Of a stretch of 64,000 bases of DNA, positions 1 through 11,834 are shown piece by piece (position 1 is the first letter of the stretch; each line of letters starts with the position of its first letter). The stretch spans positions 496,001 through 560,000 of the forward strand of contig NOWV01000002.1 of NCBI GenBank assembly GCA_003344405.1, written 5' to 3'. The DNA comes from Trichoplax sp. H2 (Eukaryota; Placozoa; Uniplacotomia; Trichoplacea). The translations under genes and the position numbers were made by a program. The notes beneath the pieces are model-generated. The model worked only from the letters and a program-made list of their open reading frames with translations, was not told the DNA's origin and made no database searches.

Positions 1-1723
1 ATTTTTTTTACATAATACAAAACTATCGAAATTATACTACGGTTACGTCATGGAATCAGTTACTATCATGATTATCTATCTTAGTAGTCAAGTGGGAAAA
101 GGTATACTTTATCATTTTGTACAACGTTTGTTTTTTATGTAAATACAGATATTTTCATACTATCATTTTGCATAGAATTCTACGCAAAATGTCGGGCATA
201 TACAGTATATACGCAAGATTGTACAAGATATGCAAAAAATACAGAACACTGATAGTTCGATTATTAATACTTGAATCTACTGTAACGTGTAAAGCTTGCT
301 CAGTAGAATTGTGAATGTCTACAGATTAATTCGTATAGTACAAGTCGATTTCTTGGCAACAATTAGAAAATGCATCCAAATGTCGCCCTAAAGCTTCTAG
401 TATATTAATACCTATTTGCTACTAGAGAAATCGGATCACCCTGAAAGAACAACTCCTATAAATACTGTACATGGATAAGGAGCATCCACTTGCACAAAGG
501 CAATCTAGACTTCGAAAAGAAGCTTCCCCCTGCCGATACTTTTAGTAGTTTTACATTACACTCATCACTCATGTCGCTTTTAACCCCTTCATTCATCAGT
601 GGGTTATTACGATAATCCCATAGCCGTTGGCTAGCTAGTAGGCGATTATTCCTAGGTTGTCTCCAATCCGGTTAATAATAAAGGTCAAAAATTTGCTAGC
701 GTACATCAAATTTGGTAAATACCTGTCGAGATGTAATCCGTCCGTTGACTTGAATTGTCTTTAAATGGGGGGGCATCATCTTGAGCCATTTTGCCAACTT
801 CAAGACGCAACTATACTGTCTAATCCACTTTTAATAGTTATCTATTGTGCTGTAGAACATCAAGCGATGACAATTAATGTATTCTACCAGCTTGTAATGA
901 GTTTAGCATTAACGATATACCTACCAATGGCAATTTCATTAGAACATGTCAAGGAAATCTTGCCGGAGTCAAGGCAACAGCCCAGGAGAGTCAAATGGTT
1001 CTACAGTACTGTGATGCTGACTCACACCGTGATGAATCAGTTGGTGTCAGCCCTCAGTAATGACGTGACATCGCTTCAACCGTTCAATGAATAAAATGAG
1101 CTTCCCGTACACAGTACTGTAGTATACAGTACACAGTACAGTACTCTACAGTGTAGAGTACTGTACTATCAGAAAGAAAGAAAGAGATTGAGTACAAGCA
1201 TTTGCTTCGTCAAGCATTTGTGATGTTATTATGGCTACTAGGCTACTGATAGAGACATACAGTATTTAGTGCTGATGCCACTTGCAGAAATCATGACTCA
1301 GTAGAAGACTAACATGATTTCGCAACACCAATTAGATTGCAGTTGCAGCCATTTTAGCTTCTCGTTCTTGACCTTAGACTAGTAGTGTCCCAGATCGGAT
1401 GCCATAGTGGTAATAAAAAAAGACTCTTCACCTTTATAGAGCTTTTACTAGTCTTTCTATGTGGCTGAAAGCAATTTAATTGAATCAACCTCTCTGTTCT
1501 TGGCATAAAGCGAGACTGTAGAAACACGTTACTGTACTACAGCAGTGGTTGAAACGACTGCATGAAATCTCCTCATCAACATATCCATTATCCAATTCCC
1601 TCTGTGATATCCTCTTGTAGGAATGATATCAATGGAGAATGGATTGAATTTCTGAGATTAATCACTGCTATGACTTTACTATTAGCGAGCTAGCTTGAAT
1701 TGTACTATCTTATCACAATCATC
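1..1723. other. Left intergenic region, no gene recognised
   Basis: AT-rich DNA with no gene I recognise. One plus-strand frame is open from 765 to 1094 (109 codons) with a plausible amino-acid mix, but it has no recognisable domain and no obvious neighbouring exons. It could be a terminal exon of an unseen gene or chance. At about 1107-1170 there is a cluster of TACAGTA/TACTGTA palindromic units followed by a short GAAA run. The rest up to the ANKRD39 start shows nothing I can name. Confidence 0.5.
1107..1170. repeat. Palindromic TACAGTA/TACTGTA cluster
   Basis: Overlapping copies of the self-complementary units CAGTACTG and TACTGTA/TACAGTA, able to fold into an imperfect hairpin. The same sequence class recurs at about 5085-5285, 16280-16370 and 62485-62560, each time outside genes, so it looks like a dispersed genome-specific repeat family. 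Confidence 0.6.
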
Positions 1724-3068
1724 ATGCCCAACGATAAGGATAAGCACAGTGCCTGTTGTGCTACTGCTCATTTTGGCCTAACTCAAACATTAGATGAAAT
1801 GCAATTTGATCGAGGAATATGGGCAAGTGCTGTCAATGGTGACTTACAACGTCTTAAGCGATTCTTAGCTAAAGGAACTGACGTCAATGTTACCGATAAA
1901 GCCGGCTATACCGCATTGGTAAACCATGGCTAAAAATAAGTAGATGTAAAACTGTATAACCATGGACGCCTTTAGTCAATACTCGATGGGCAGTGTACTT
2001 TACTGAACTAGATACTAAGCATAAACCAAAATACACATTTAAACCATGCATTCTACGTTGTAGATGAGCTGAACTACACTTGACGACATGTACTGTATAG
2101 CAGATAGCATGCACAACTTAAATAAATATAATTACACATCAGAATGAAGGTCGTTCTCATGCTTGTTGATTCAGTTGTCCTCCATGTGACTATTATACAC
2201 GTACAGTATGATTGAACATTAAATTCAATTTATAGAGCTAATTTGCTCCATCAGTCGTTGCAATTGCCTAGTGTAAACTACATAGATTTATTCAATTGAT
2301 TAAAATGTTACTATGAATTTGGCTTACTTGCTCGTTTGGTTTGTCCACCTATAGCATTATGCTAGTCGTCATGGACACTATGAATTTTGCAAAACCCTCC
2401 TGGAGAATAATGCCACAGTTGATTGTTTAACCGGCAGTGGTAAATCAACTCCTTTGCATCGTGCAGCTGGCCAGGGACATTTAAAGATTATAAATTTACT
2501 CTTAAAATACTCCGCTAGCTGCAGCCTTCAAGATGCAGATGGCAAGAATGCTGCTCATAAGGTATGACATTAATATGACTATAAAATAAATCTGGTGAAA
2601 TAGTATAGCTATACAGTACAGTAGTTGCACTTGAGTTATCATGGGATCACTAAAGCATCATGATCCCTACAGCAGTGTTGTATTTTGTAATCGATGCAAC
2701 AGTTTGCAGATTACCATTTTCATTTAATTCTAGCTATTCTAATTCTCGGATCATCCGAGTCGGATGTTCCTGCTGGCGTAATTGTATGTCTGTAAACTAT
2801 ATAGAATTTAAGTACAGTAATTATCACGCTTGTAAGATGATATCGAAATTGGTTACAGTAAAAATTCCTATACCATAAACATATTGCTCTGTAATATAAA
2901 ATGACTCTTTCACAAATGATACGAGTTTATTATTATATACTGCTGTAGGCGGCGGAAAACGGATACAAGGATATTGTCTATCTACTACAAAAATACAATC
3001 CGAATGTACTGGAGGTCAAGGATAACAAGGGCAAAACACCTCATGATTACCTTCATGTGGAGCATTGA
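1724..3068 (+). CDS. ANKRD39: Ankyrin repeat domain protein 39 homologue
   Basis: Three exons, 1724-1918, 2355-2561 and 2949-3068, join in phase 0 to give 173 residues (human ANKRD39 has 183). The N-terminal region carries the family signature QTLDEMQFDRGIWASAVNGD (about residues 23-42), close to human [20 protein letters not shown]. Four ankyrin repeats follow, with TALHYAS-, TPLHRAA- and AAHKAAE-type helices at repeat starts; the first and last of these are split across exon junctions. Ankyrin repeats are protein-binding scaffolds and no catalytic residues are expected. I chose the ATG at 1724 because it lies just upstream of conserved sequence; an in-frame non-ATG extension to 1700 is unlikely. 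All introns have GT-AG ends. The molecular role of ANKRD39 is poorly defined, so orthology is firmer than function. Confidence 0.93.
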
Positions 3069-3935
3069 AACCTATTTTCTGAATTACTTTGATCTTTATT
3101 AACTTTAAAATACACATATGATATCGATAGAAAAATTTTTAAATTAATTATTAAAAGAGTTTATAAAACTCCTTTGCTATCAAATATTTAAAACTATTGC
3201 TCATTTTGATATACTGTACAATGTCGCATTTTTCACTACATGCAGTATACTAATAAGTCATATAAATAGTAATAAATATACAGGAGCATAAGTAATGCAC
3301 CTATCTTTACACTTTTAAGTTTTCTTCCGATATAAAAGTAATCATAAAAATATAAGAAGAAATAATTTGCATCTTGGGTAAAAAATTAGGTCAATACAGT
3401 ACATGCGGTCGATTGGTACTGATTCCGAATGTACCGGGGTCATGAACACGCAAACCACCTAATCCAAACTAGGATAAGAATTAATTGGCTTACGATAGAT
3501 TAGACATGACTCCACATATGTTCGGACTGTAAAATCACATTAGATATATACGTGTATATATACATACATATTATACATACTAGTCAATTAATTATTATAA
3601 CACAAGTACTATCTCGGGTATCTCTGTTGTAGTCTCGATCTAGCATGTTTTGGTCCGATAAGTGGATCTATTTTTGAACATAGAATCATCTTTAGCTATC
3701 ATCAAGACAATGTCATAACATTTCCCTTGCAGTATGCCCTATGGAATGCAGGTGATCCGACGAGACTTTATAGAATGTCAATATTTTACAGTATTAGCAG
3801 CTTCTCGACATTGTAATTAACAATTATCATACAGTGCAATTACAATTGACATAGAATCTTGGCTATACCAAGGCAACTACAGTTATTGGCCAAAATTGGT
3901 AGTAATATACTGAAAAAGTCAACTATGATTTAACG
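3069..3935. other. Gap between ANKRD39 and MPG 3' ends
   Basis: The two flanking genes converge here, so this holds both 3' untranslated regions. No further open frame or structured element is seen apart from short TA-rich runs near 3545-3600. Confidence 0.5.
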
Positions 3936-4757
3936 TTACTTCTTAACTGTAACGCTAACGCAAACATTATCTTTGATGTAAAATCTTAACGGTTGTGATG
4001 CCCAATAATTACCAGCATATTCAACACCGATTCTTTTGGCACTGACCAATTCTAGCTGCTTATCCTGTGGTTTAGGCTGAATCCATATCTCGTTACTTTG
4101 ACATAAGTCAAGACAATTTATGGTTTTATCTATAGCCAAAGCTTGGCATAACTTGGCTGGTCCGTTACATAATTTCTCGACGGCTGTATTTCTTTTATTC
4201 TTCTGCTTACCGTTTAATCTCAATTTAGTCATGTGGTCGATTCCATAAGTAGGTTGAAGAGCTCTAACCAAAACAGCAGCACCATCTCCTCGACTAGAAA
4301 TATTAAAGCAAAAGTGTATACCGTATATTTGATAAACATAGGCGGTACCTGGTGCCATGAACATTGCTCGATTACGTTCAGTTGCTTTGTTACCGCAGGA
4401 ATGGGATGCTTTGTCATCACCGCCTAAGTAGGCTTCAGTCTCGACAATTCTTCCTGCTACCAGGCTATCATCTTTTAATTTACGAACTAACTCGCACCCT
4501 AGTAATTTTTGACTTAAAGTACTACAGTCTTCATCAAAGAATGAATGATCTAATTTTGTTTGACTAGATAGATTGAACATGGCAGACTGCTCTTCATCAC
4601 TGCTTACAGCTTCGGTCTTTCGCAATTTCTTCGATGTTGTAGCTTTCCTACTTTCGATCAAATCAAGTTGATTGCCAGAGCTGCAATCTAATTGTCTTTT
4701 ATAGCTTGTAATTCGTTGCTTAAATTGGCGCAGATTGGAAGTATCACCATCGTCCAT
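3936..4757 (-). CDS. MPG: DNA-3-methyladenine glycosylase (alkyladenine glycosylase)
   Basis: A single uninterrupted frame of 273 residues (human MPG 298). The enzyme starts base excision repair by cutting the N-glycosidic bond of alkylated or deaminated purines such as 3-methyladenine and hypoxanthine, mainly in the nucleus. The fold begins near residue 67 after a charged, probably disordered N-terminus. Key residues align with human MPG at a constant offset of 17: catalytic Glu108 in VETEAY (human Glu125), stacking Tyr110 (Tyr127), His119 (His136), the DNA-intercalating Tyr142 in YVYQIYG (Tyr159) and Asn152 (Asn169). The NRAMFMAPGTAYVY block is almost as in human. The lack of introns stands out beside intron-rich neighbours. 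It diverges from OAF, sharing a 717-bp upstream region. Its frame shadows on the opposite strand are not genes. Confidence 0.96.
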   Translation of the reverse strand: MDDGDTSNLRQFKQRITSYKRQLDCSSGNQLDLIESRKATTSKKLRKTEAVSSDEEQSAMFNLSSQTKLDHSFFDEDCSTLSQKLLGCELVRKLKDDSLVAGRIVETEAYLGGDDKASHSCGNKATERNRAMFMAPGTAYVYQIYGIHFCFNISSRGDGAAVLVRALQPTYGIDHMTKLRLNGKQKNKRNTAVEKLCNGPAKLCQALAIDKTINCLDLCQSNEIWIQPKPQDKQLELVSAKRIGVEYAGNYWASQPLRFYIKDNVCVSVTVKK

Positions 4758-5474
4758 CCTGAATCTTACGTACGGTACTCCTTTTCCTGATGCCTATGAG
4801 GCAGGCGTAATTAAACCCAATGATAATAGATAGAGAATAGCTAGAAACACCTAAGACGAGAAAACTTTGAAATGCAGTTTAGACCTAGGGATGCCTAATG
4901 CATAGCTGCAGAGTTTGCTGGCTTGCTGCAACTTCCTTGCAAGAGTAGGTGGGTTGGCAATTTACATACAGCCGAACTGTCTGCTGTAAGTAAGTAATAC
5001 TGCGTATACATACAGTAGTAACTGTCTACGCATGTGCATTACCGCAGTATTTCCATCTTCAATGCCCTATTAGGTACTGTATCAAACTGTACACTGTACA
5101 GTAGTCACTGTCTACGCATGTGCAATATAGTAGTATTCCCATATCGAACTCGACAGTACAGTACAGTAGTCACTATCTACGCATGTGCAATACAGTACTG
5201 CAGTATTCCTATCTCCAGTGCCCTATTAGGTACCGTATCGAACTGCTTTCCTCGGTGTACAGTGTACAGTACAGTACTGTAAACTGAAGAGGGAAGATAC
5301 TGTAGATTGGATTAAATCATCACCACTCGCCTTGTACCTTTACTCAGTTCGCTGACTAGCTAGCAATAATTGCAGCTTTAATCTTTAGTCATGAATTTAC
5401 TGTGCTAAGCAATGGATTTTCTTACACTGTTATCCAGCATTACCTTTCGCTGCTTTTAATGTTTACGGATCCTG
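4758..5474. promoter_or_regulatory. Shared divergent upstream region of MPG and OAF
   Basis: The start codons of MPG (-) and OAF (+) are 717 bp apart with no other gene between, so both promoters must lie here (inference from layout). The region contains the repeated CTACGCATGTGCA element described separately. No TATA box or start site can be assigned from sequence alone. Confidence 0.5.
5011..5285. repeat. Degenerate tandem repeat with CTACGCATGTGCA element
   Basis: Three copies of an AGTAGT-AACTGTCTACGCATGTGCA-type unit start near 5014, 5099 and 5166 with slight changes. Two longer partner segments, about 5043-5091 and 5200-5245, share the core GCCCTATTAGGTAC and end in a CGAACTG/CAAACTG motif. 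Palindromic GTACAGTA tracts are interleaved and the end (5255-5282) is a GTACAGTGTACAGTACAGTACTG palindrome-like run. The core ACGCATGTGCA resembles an imperfect NRF1-type palindrome; that reading is only suggestive. Confidence 0.7.
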
Positions 5475-7217
5475 ATGGCAAGTATGTATCCTATCGGTAG
5501 GATGATGATGTGGTGGAGAATAGTTGTGATGATGATGATGACAACACATGCGTATGCATTACAGCTCTTCCTTAGCAATAGTCATGGAGACTTCTACACA
5601 CAAAAGATAATTGTTAATAACGCTAACAACATGGTAGAGATGCAATGGACAACTCAAGATGAATCTCAGATTTCAGTTTTTATTAATTATCACCAGGTTA
5701 GTCAAGATAGATTGACTGTCAACACTTAAAAAGATAATCAATAAAGCTAATGACACATACAGTTTTCTGCGATAGACTACTTTACGCTTACTCGAACAGT
5801 CGGTCCAAAAGTCAAAGGGTACCCTAGGAACTGTGATTTGTTTAATGTGGAATGTTATAGTAATTTAATAACCTAATGGTGGAATATTACAATTGCTTTA
5901 GAAGAATCACTTACGATTATTCTATTCAGAAATGAAGTTACCGGGGGTGACTACTTGAAAATTCTTATTTTACATGATCGATAAACCTCGTGTATTCGTA
6001 GTACTCGTTGTGTAGCAATAGTTTGGATTTCAATTACAATTGTTGAAGATAAATCTCGTAAACTTAGTAGCAGTAATCACTGGTGCTACAGTACTCGTTA
6101 GCAATATTTTGAATTTCAATCAGAATTGTAGGGGATAGTTTTAGACATTCATGCTGTAAGACGTTTACCAACATGATCCGAATGATGTCTTACTTTAGCT
6201 AATTGGAAGAACATCAAGTTCTCTAACTTATCACGCTACTAGAAATATTGTTTATTCATTTCGTTATCAGCCATGCGACAAGTTCAAGTATGCGACAGTA
6301 AAGTTACTATTGAGAACGAATATTTCAGCTGATTGATACCAATAAGAAAGACATTAATAGGCGAATAGGAAAACACAAGTCTAACAATATCAATCCTTCA
6401 AAAATCATATTAATTAACTTGATAAATCAGCTTATAAGCGTTGTTCGATTGACTGGGCTCATTTCTTACCGGTGTTTGATCTAAAAGTAAAATGCGAGTA
6501 TTTTGTACTTTTTAGTACTGGCAAATTTTTCGGATACGAACTCTAAGGGAGATGGACTATTACCAACACACTTCTGCGAAGCTCTCTACGTTCCAACAGC
6601 TTTGCTTCGTGAGAAAATTTCACTGGAAAGAGTTTATAGATTTCGAATCGATGACCAAATTATCTCATGTAAGTTTCTATGTGGTAAACGCTCGTACATT
6701 TAGAATCAATTTTTAAATTAAAAATATAATTCAATGATTTTTATCCGTTGTTAATTATTCTTTCTTGCTCTTATAACTGCAACAGCAACATTCACGCAAG
6801 ATTAATAAAGCTGATGAAGATCTTGGTGTAAAGAATGTTAATTTTAATTTTTCCATTCCTATGAATAAGATTATAGACAACAATATTAGGGAAATCTGCC
6901 ATGGTAGCAAAACTGTCTTAGTTAACAATATAACGATTGTAAATTCTATTTTAGGTAGTAAAGATGTCAATGACAGGACTACGATAAGAACTGCAAACAA
7001 AGATAGCTTATTTTGTTCTAAGATTACTGATAATATAATTTCACATCATTGTTTGTGTAATTATTCGTTATGTTTAAATTGGTATCCTTGCAATTATAAG
7101 AATTGCAAATTACTAGATAGTCAAGGAAGACAATCTTGCAGTATAGCAAGTTGTAAAAGATGTTATCATTTTCGATATACCAGCGATAGCGTGATGGATT
7201 GTTTATGGGACATTTAA
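5475..7217 (+). CDS. OAF: Out at first (OAF) secreted protein homologue
   Basis: Exon 1 (5475-5696) encodes a hydrophobic, Met-rich signal-peptide-like start and then a stretch matching the mature N-terminus of OAF. A later exon (6516-6668) matches the family's LLP/IIPSEAM region. The last exon (about 6811-7217) aligns closely with the human C-terminus, including CLCNYSLCLNWYPC (human CVCHYGLSLAWYPC), SCSIASCKRCYHFRY and the terminal CLWD. The many cysteines suggest a disulphide-rich secreted protein. Phases show that at least one middle exon (length 1 mod 3) must lie between 5697 and 6515, covering the family's ALxLGE block; I could not place it securely. The final exon may start at 6811 or 6820, both in frame. 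The molecular function of OAF is not well established. Confidence 0.85.
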
Positions 7218-8631
7218 AGAGGTGTTGGTAGCTATTGGATAGCTTGCTTGATGAACAAGTAAATACTTGTTAGTGATGGACAATTTTACGTCATAACAAT
7301 GCCATGTCTTACTGTATTTATTTGTAAATTTTTATCTATGGAAAGATCTTCTGCCGTCAGGGACTGCACTTTACTGGTTAACTTACCAGCTGTAAATAAT
7401 AGCTAGTGTAAATATTCATACTATCTATGATTATATTATTGGTCTTGAATTGGAGTAAAAGTGAACAAGCCGTGATGGAAAGGATACTAAACCCAATCTG
7501 TATCTAAAGATGCTATCAATATCTGCTGATAGTAGTTAGTCATATAATAAACATCTACTACACTAGTATAGCGTGGATATAACTTATTGCTTGAATGGCA
7601 TCACTTAGCCTTAGACGGAACCTTAATGCCGGGTATATAATAATGGTAACCATTAGAGGTAAAAAACACTGTTGAAAACAATGCACGTGAGGGCAAATCG
7701 TTGACGATACAATATTCGGGAGACATGATGCAAGGATAAATATATAGATTAGATTCTTATTTAGTTGCCTTGCCACGTGTTATTTATACAGTTCAATGCA
7801 AAACAGTGTACTGCGGTACGATATAATTTACTATCACATAGTAAAGTGACTTTGTTAAACAAAGATTGCAAAATATACTGATAAAATAAGAACTATATGT
7901 AAATGTCTAGATAATATCTTTAAAGCTGGTCTGTTTTATAGTTTAGATTTATTACATAGTAATTGGATCTGAAGAGTTCTAGTCTATTTGACGATTATAT
8001 GACTGCATTGTTATCTTTGCGTATCAGCTTTCCCGGCCAGATAATTAATTAATTATGCATATAAGATCTCTACGCCCATAAAACTCTTCGGTGTCCATAG
8101 CAACGAGTGCGGGTGGGGCAAATTAATTAATGTGCTTTAGTAATACATATATGTTATATTAACGAGAGGGGAAACAGTGCCTAAAGATTTGTGGGTTCCT
8201 AATCTACTTACTGTACCCTTTTGATAGAGCAATTACCTTCGATGTGGCAACTTGTAGTTCCTAGTCAAGACAGTTAACATTGATTTTATTGCTAGATGTT
8301 TCTAGAGACGTTTTTAATCTTTAATATCTAGTTTTTAAATACAAGCACAAACATATAATTGCATTAGCTCGGATTAACCATCCCTTATAAATAAGTGAGA
8401 ATCAATTCTCAAATTAACGCAACGCAGCAACTTATTTACCTACCTACTATGTTATTTTCCCGCACAGTGTAGCATAATGAGTGAACTGATTTGTAATACC
8501 TAAATAATACATAGTTATTACGTATTTTAAAGTTGTAAAGTTAACATTCGATAAGATTCGATTATTGCGTTTTCACAAGTATAAAATCCGCTAGTTGATT
8601 GCCAATCTTTTGTAAATATAGTTGGTTTACG
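7218..8631. other. Intergenic region, nothing recognised
   Basis: AT-rich sequence between the OAF stop and the next gene. Short open frames on both strands (for example minus 7558-7776) have no family resemblance or splice context. This should contain the OAF 3' end and the promoter of the IQ/SCHIP1-like gene. Confidence 0.5.
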
Positions 8632-10552
8632 ATGGAAAATAAATACCACCAAACAAGAGAAGATCTAAGTACATCATTAGGCTATACTGAAGAGGTTAGA
8701 AATTCGCTGACTATTTCTAAGCCAAATCTAGAATTAATTCGACATGATCGCCAGGAACGAGTCAATAAAATTATGAAGGTAAGTTTAAATGTAATACTTT
8801 AAAATAAAATAGTAATTAATAGCATAAACTTCAATATAGCATTTTATCCAAACTACAACAAAAATCTCTTTTAAAATAGATGTATCAAATATACTAAAAT
8901 TAATTAACATCACGACAAATATTCTAGGATGCAAATCCCTACGTGGCGAGGAATATCATACCTAAAGTAGGATTGATTTAAGTTGTAATTTTAAAGCAAT
9001 AATTATTAGGCAAATTTACATAAAATCAGTACAAATTTTATGAGATCTATTTAATTTACTTCAATAAAAGCGGAATTAAATGTGCATGTATCGGTTAGGC
9101 TAAACTATCTCTCGAGGCATCAGCTGCAATCAAAATACAGTCTTACTTTCGCGGAATGTTAGCCCGCCGAGAGTATCTTAAAAGGCTGATACAAAAGATG
9201 GAAGAGGTAAAATGGATTGTTATATCATTGTAATCTAAAAATTAAAGGCTGCCATTCAGAAGTACACTGTACATCATATTTCGATTATTTTGAATATATT
9301 TGCACTCAGGAAGCGGAGAAAATGGAAAGAAAACGAATGGCGCAAGTTGAAGAAGGCGAAATGTTGATTGAGAAGTGAGTTTAATTTAAGTATATTATTG
9401 TAAAATGCCATTACAGCATTTATAGTCAGGGAAATAAATTTGCTATTTTAATCATCAGCTATCGCTTGCGAGCAGAATTCGAAGACAATAAAGCAGTAAG
9501 AAGGAATAAAAAAAGATTATATGAAACACAGGTTACAAGGTAACAACTAAATCAAAACTCTATAGATTACAACTTACCTAATACATGCAGTTAAAAAGTT
9601 AGTTAATCACTCTTGATTGATTATGATTTAAACATAAGGATTCAACGGGCTTGGAGAGGATTCAAACGTCGACAAAGTCAGGCGTCGCTTGCTGATGAAG
9701 AAGTCAATCAAGAAGAGAAACCTATTGAAGATGATAAGAACGAAAACTCAAATATGCCATCTAAAATAACTGAGCTAGTTGCTGAAGACGTTAGTGATTA
9801 TAGTGTCACTACAAATATAGAAGAACAAGTCTTTAACGAAGGTCAACCAAAATCAGAGATGGACGTGATAGCGATATTATTATCAGAGATAATTAATAAA
9901 GCGATAGATAACGAAACAGAAAGCCAAACCGAATCTCACACAATTTCGCGAGATCATCACTCAAAAATTAATGAGCACAAAGCAGTTTTTGACGACGATA
10001 AGTTAGATATTTCTTCTGATGAAAAAGTACAATTGAATGCTACTCCATTACCCAATGACAGTAATTTATCTAATAAGGATATTCAGTCTGAGGCAGGTTA
10101 GTTATATTATACCTAATGTGATCATTTTAGTAAACTGTTATACATAACCATAGGTATTTTTAACACTTGTAATAAATCGTATTGTTTTTTTCATGCTGCA
10201 ATTACTGCACTGTGTATTTATATTTGGAAGGATTGAATATCGAAAGTATCCAAAAGTCCTTCGGTGATGGCTACAAGCCATTACTCAATTATTCTAACGA
10301 TGATTTGAGTGAGAAAAAAGTGAAACTAGAAAATTTGATCCAAGGTTGTTCTTTCAGTCTGATATTACTTTATATAATTTTTTAATTATGCTTGTGAATG
10401 CAATAATTTAGTAGCTAGGATAGCTAACTATAATTATTTACGTTAATTTTGCAGATACGTCCAAAAGCCTAATCCTACTTCTAGTAGAGCAGGATGAACT
10501 GAAATCGGCTAATGTTGCATTAACTACTCACGTTGAAGAGTTAACTCGGTAA
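8632..10552 (+). CDS. IQ-motif protein with SCHIP1-like C-terminal coiled coil
   Basis: Eight exons with consistent phases: 8632-8778, 8928-8966, 9099-9206, 9310-9374, 9459-9539, 9639-10096, 10231-10344 and 10455-10552, giving 369 residues. Two calmodulin-binding IQ motifs are visible, AAIKIQSYFRGMLARR (about 72-87) and IQRAWRGFKRRQ (about 148-159, split by an intron). They are joined by a charged helix. A Glu/Asp/Ser-rich low-complexity stretch (about 165-300) follows. The last 70 residues form a leucine-rich coiled coil (LILLLVEQDELKSANVAL, then VEELTR) that aligns with the end of human SCHIP1 (VQLLLIRDELHTEQDAM, then IEDLTR). The second IQ motif resembles human IQCJ (IQRAWREYLQRQ), which is made as an IQCJ-SCHIP1 read-through in mammals. 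SCHIP1 binds merlin/ERM partners and ankyrin at membrane-cytoskeleton sites, so a cortical adaptor role is inferred. The stop at 10550 overlaps a weak GTAATA donor, so a further exon is possible. Confidence 0.75.
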
Positions 10553-11834
10553 TAACAAATCTCATACGAAAATGAATAAAAATCAGTTAAAATGCAATTT
10601 TAGGATCCGTTTGTCTTTAAATTTTTGATTATGAACGCTCGTAGTGGAGAATAAATCATTGAACGAACGCTTCTTTTACTTGATTATTTACAGAGTTGTA
10701 CAAAAGCGAAACTAAAGTTGAAGAAAGACATATTTTTAAGATCTTGAGAAGGAAGTTGGTATAATGACAATTTGGATTGTTTCTTGCTTTAGAAATTCGT
10801 ATTTGCGATGCTGATTCATCATGCATGCTTTCATTAATAAATCAGTGATTAATAGATATAATCAGAACTGATAACAATGTTATGTTATACATTATCCAAA
10901 AATTTAGGCACAAAAATGACTACTATAACAGGATCATAATGTTTATTTGTCAGTCTGTATACAAGGTACAGAAAAATACGGTACAATTTTGCATTTCTTT
11001 AATTAGCAGTAAGTTAACTTTCCTAACATTTCGTTGCCTTTTAAAACAAAAAATCGTAAATCCTATTTATTTTTTATTCCTACGCAATTTGATGTAATAA
11101 TTTTAGTATTGGCATTCGATAATGTATTTTTCATTGACTCTTGATTTTTCTGACGAAAATTTAAGTTAAAAGTTCAACCCATTACAGTGCGATAGATGGG
11201 TATCAACGCTTACTTGTCGCTTACACATTCTACAAAATTAGACATTCAGATTCACCATTAAAGATTTTAAGATGTAAATGTCAACGTAGTACGGTCTTCG
11301 CTTAAAATAATGATTAGCATCATACACATCTTCTAGCGCCAAGATAGCGTGTTAATAACAAAATTTCAAACAGTTTAAAAAGAATACACAGTTAAGTATA
11401 TAGATCTATTAGAGAGCGAAAATCTGACAAGAATTAAAAATGACCGATTAACGGTCACAGCTTTAAAATCAATCTGTAAAAATTCAAGTAAACAGCATAT
11501 TCCTTAGAATCACAGACAGACTTGAGATATAATATGATCAATTAATACCAGCATGCCTCAGCTGATAATGAGCTTGCCATGTATCGCCTAAGTGGATTCT
11601 CTTATAACGTTAAACACATCTTATCTATATAATTAGAATTGTAAACTTACATTCAAAAATATAACAGTAGACAAATAAAAATCGTCTTGCCTAAAGTTTC
11701 ACTCCCAAGATTATTCCTTAGTTAATCTTGATTAATTTTAAGACTACTTTACGTGTATAATTTGGAACGAAAATTCATTATGATACATTACTGATAAAGG
11801 AAATTTACTGACTCGATCCTAAGTGATCCGGTAC
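10553..11834. other. Convergent intergenic region, nothing recognised
   Basis: AT-rich DNA between two converging genes. A short frame at 10882-11097 (+) is low-complexity and not supported. If the upstream gene has an extra 3' exon, it would lie in the first few hundred bases; I see a splice-acceptor-like TTTACAG near 10690 but no convincing continuation. Confidence 0.45.

Noticed and set aside
4229-4567. Open frames on both strands overlapping MPG
   Set aside because: They are shadows of the strongly conserved MPG frame and have no family similarity of their own.
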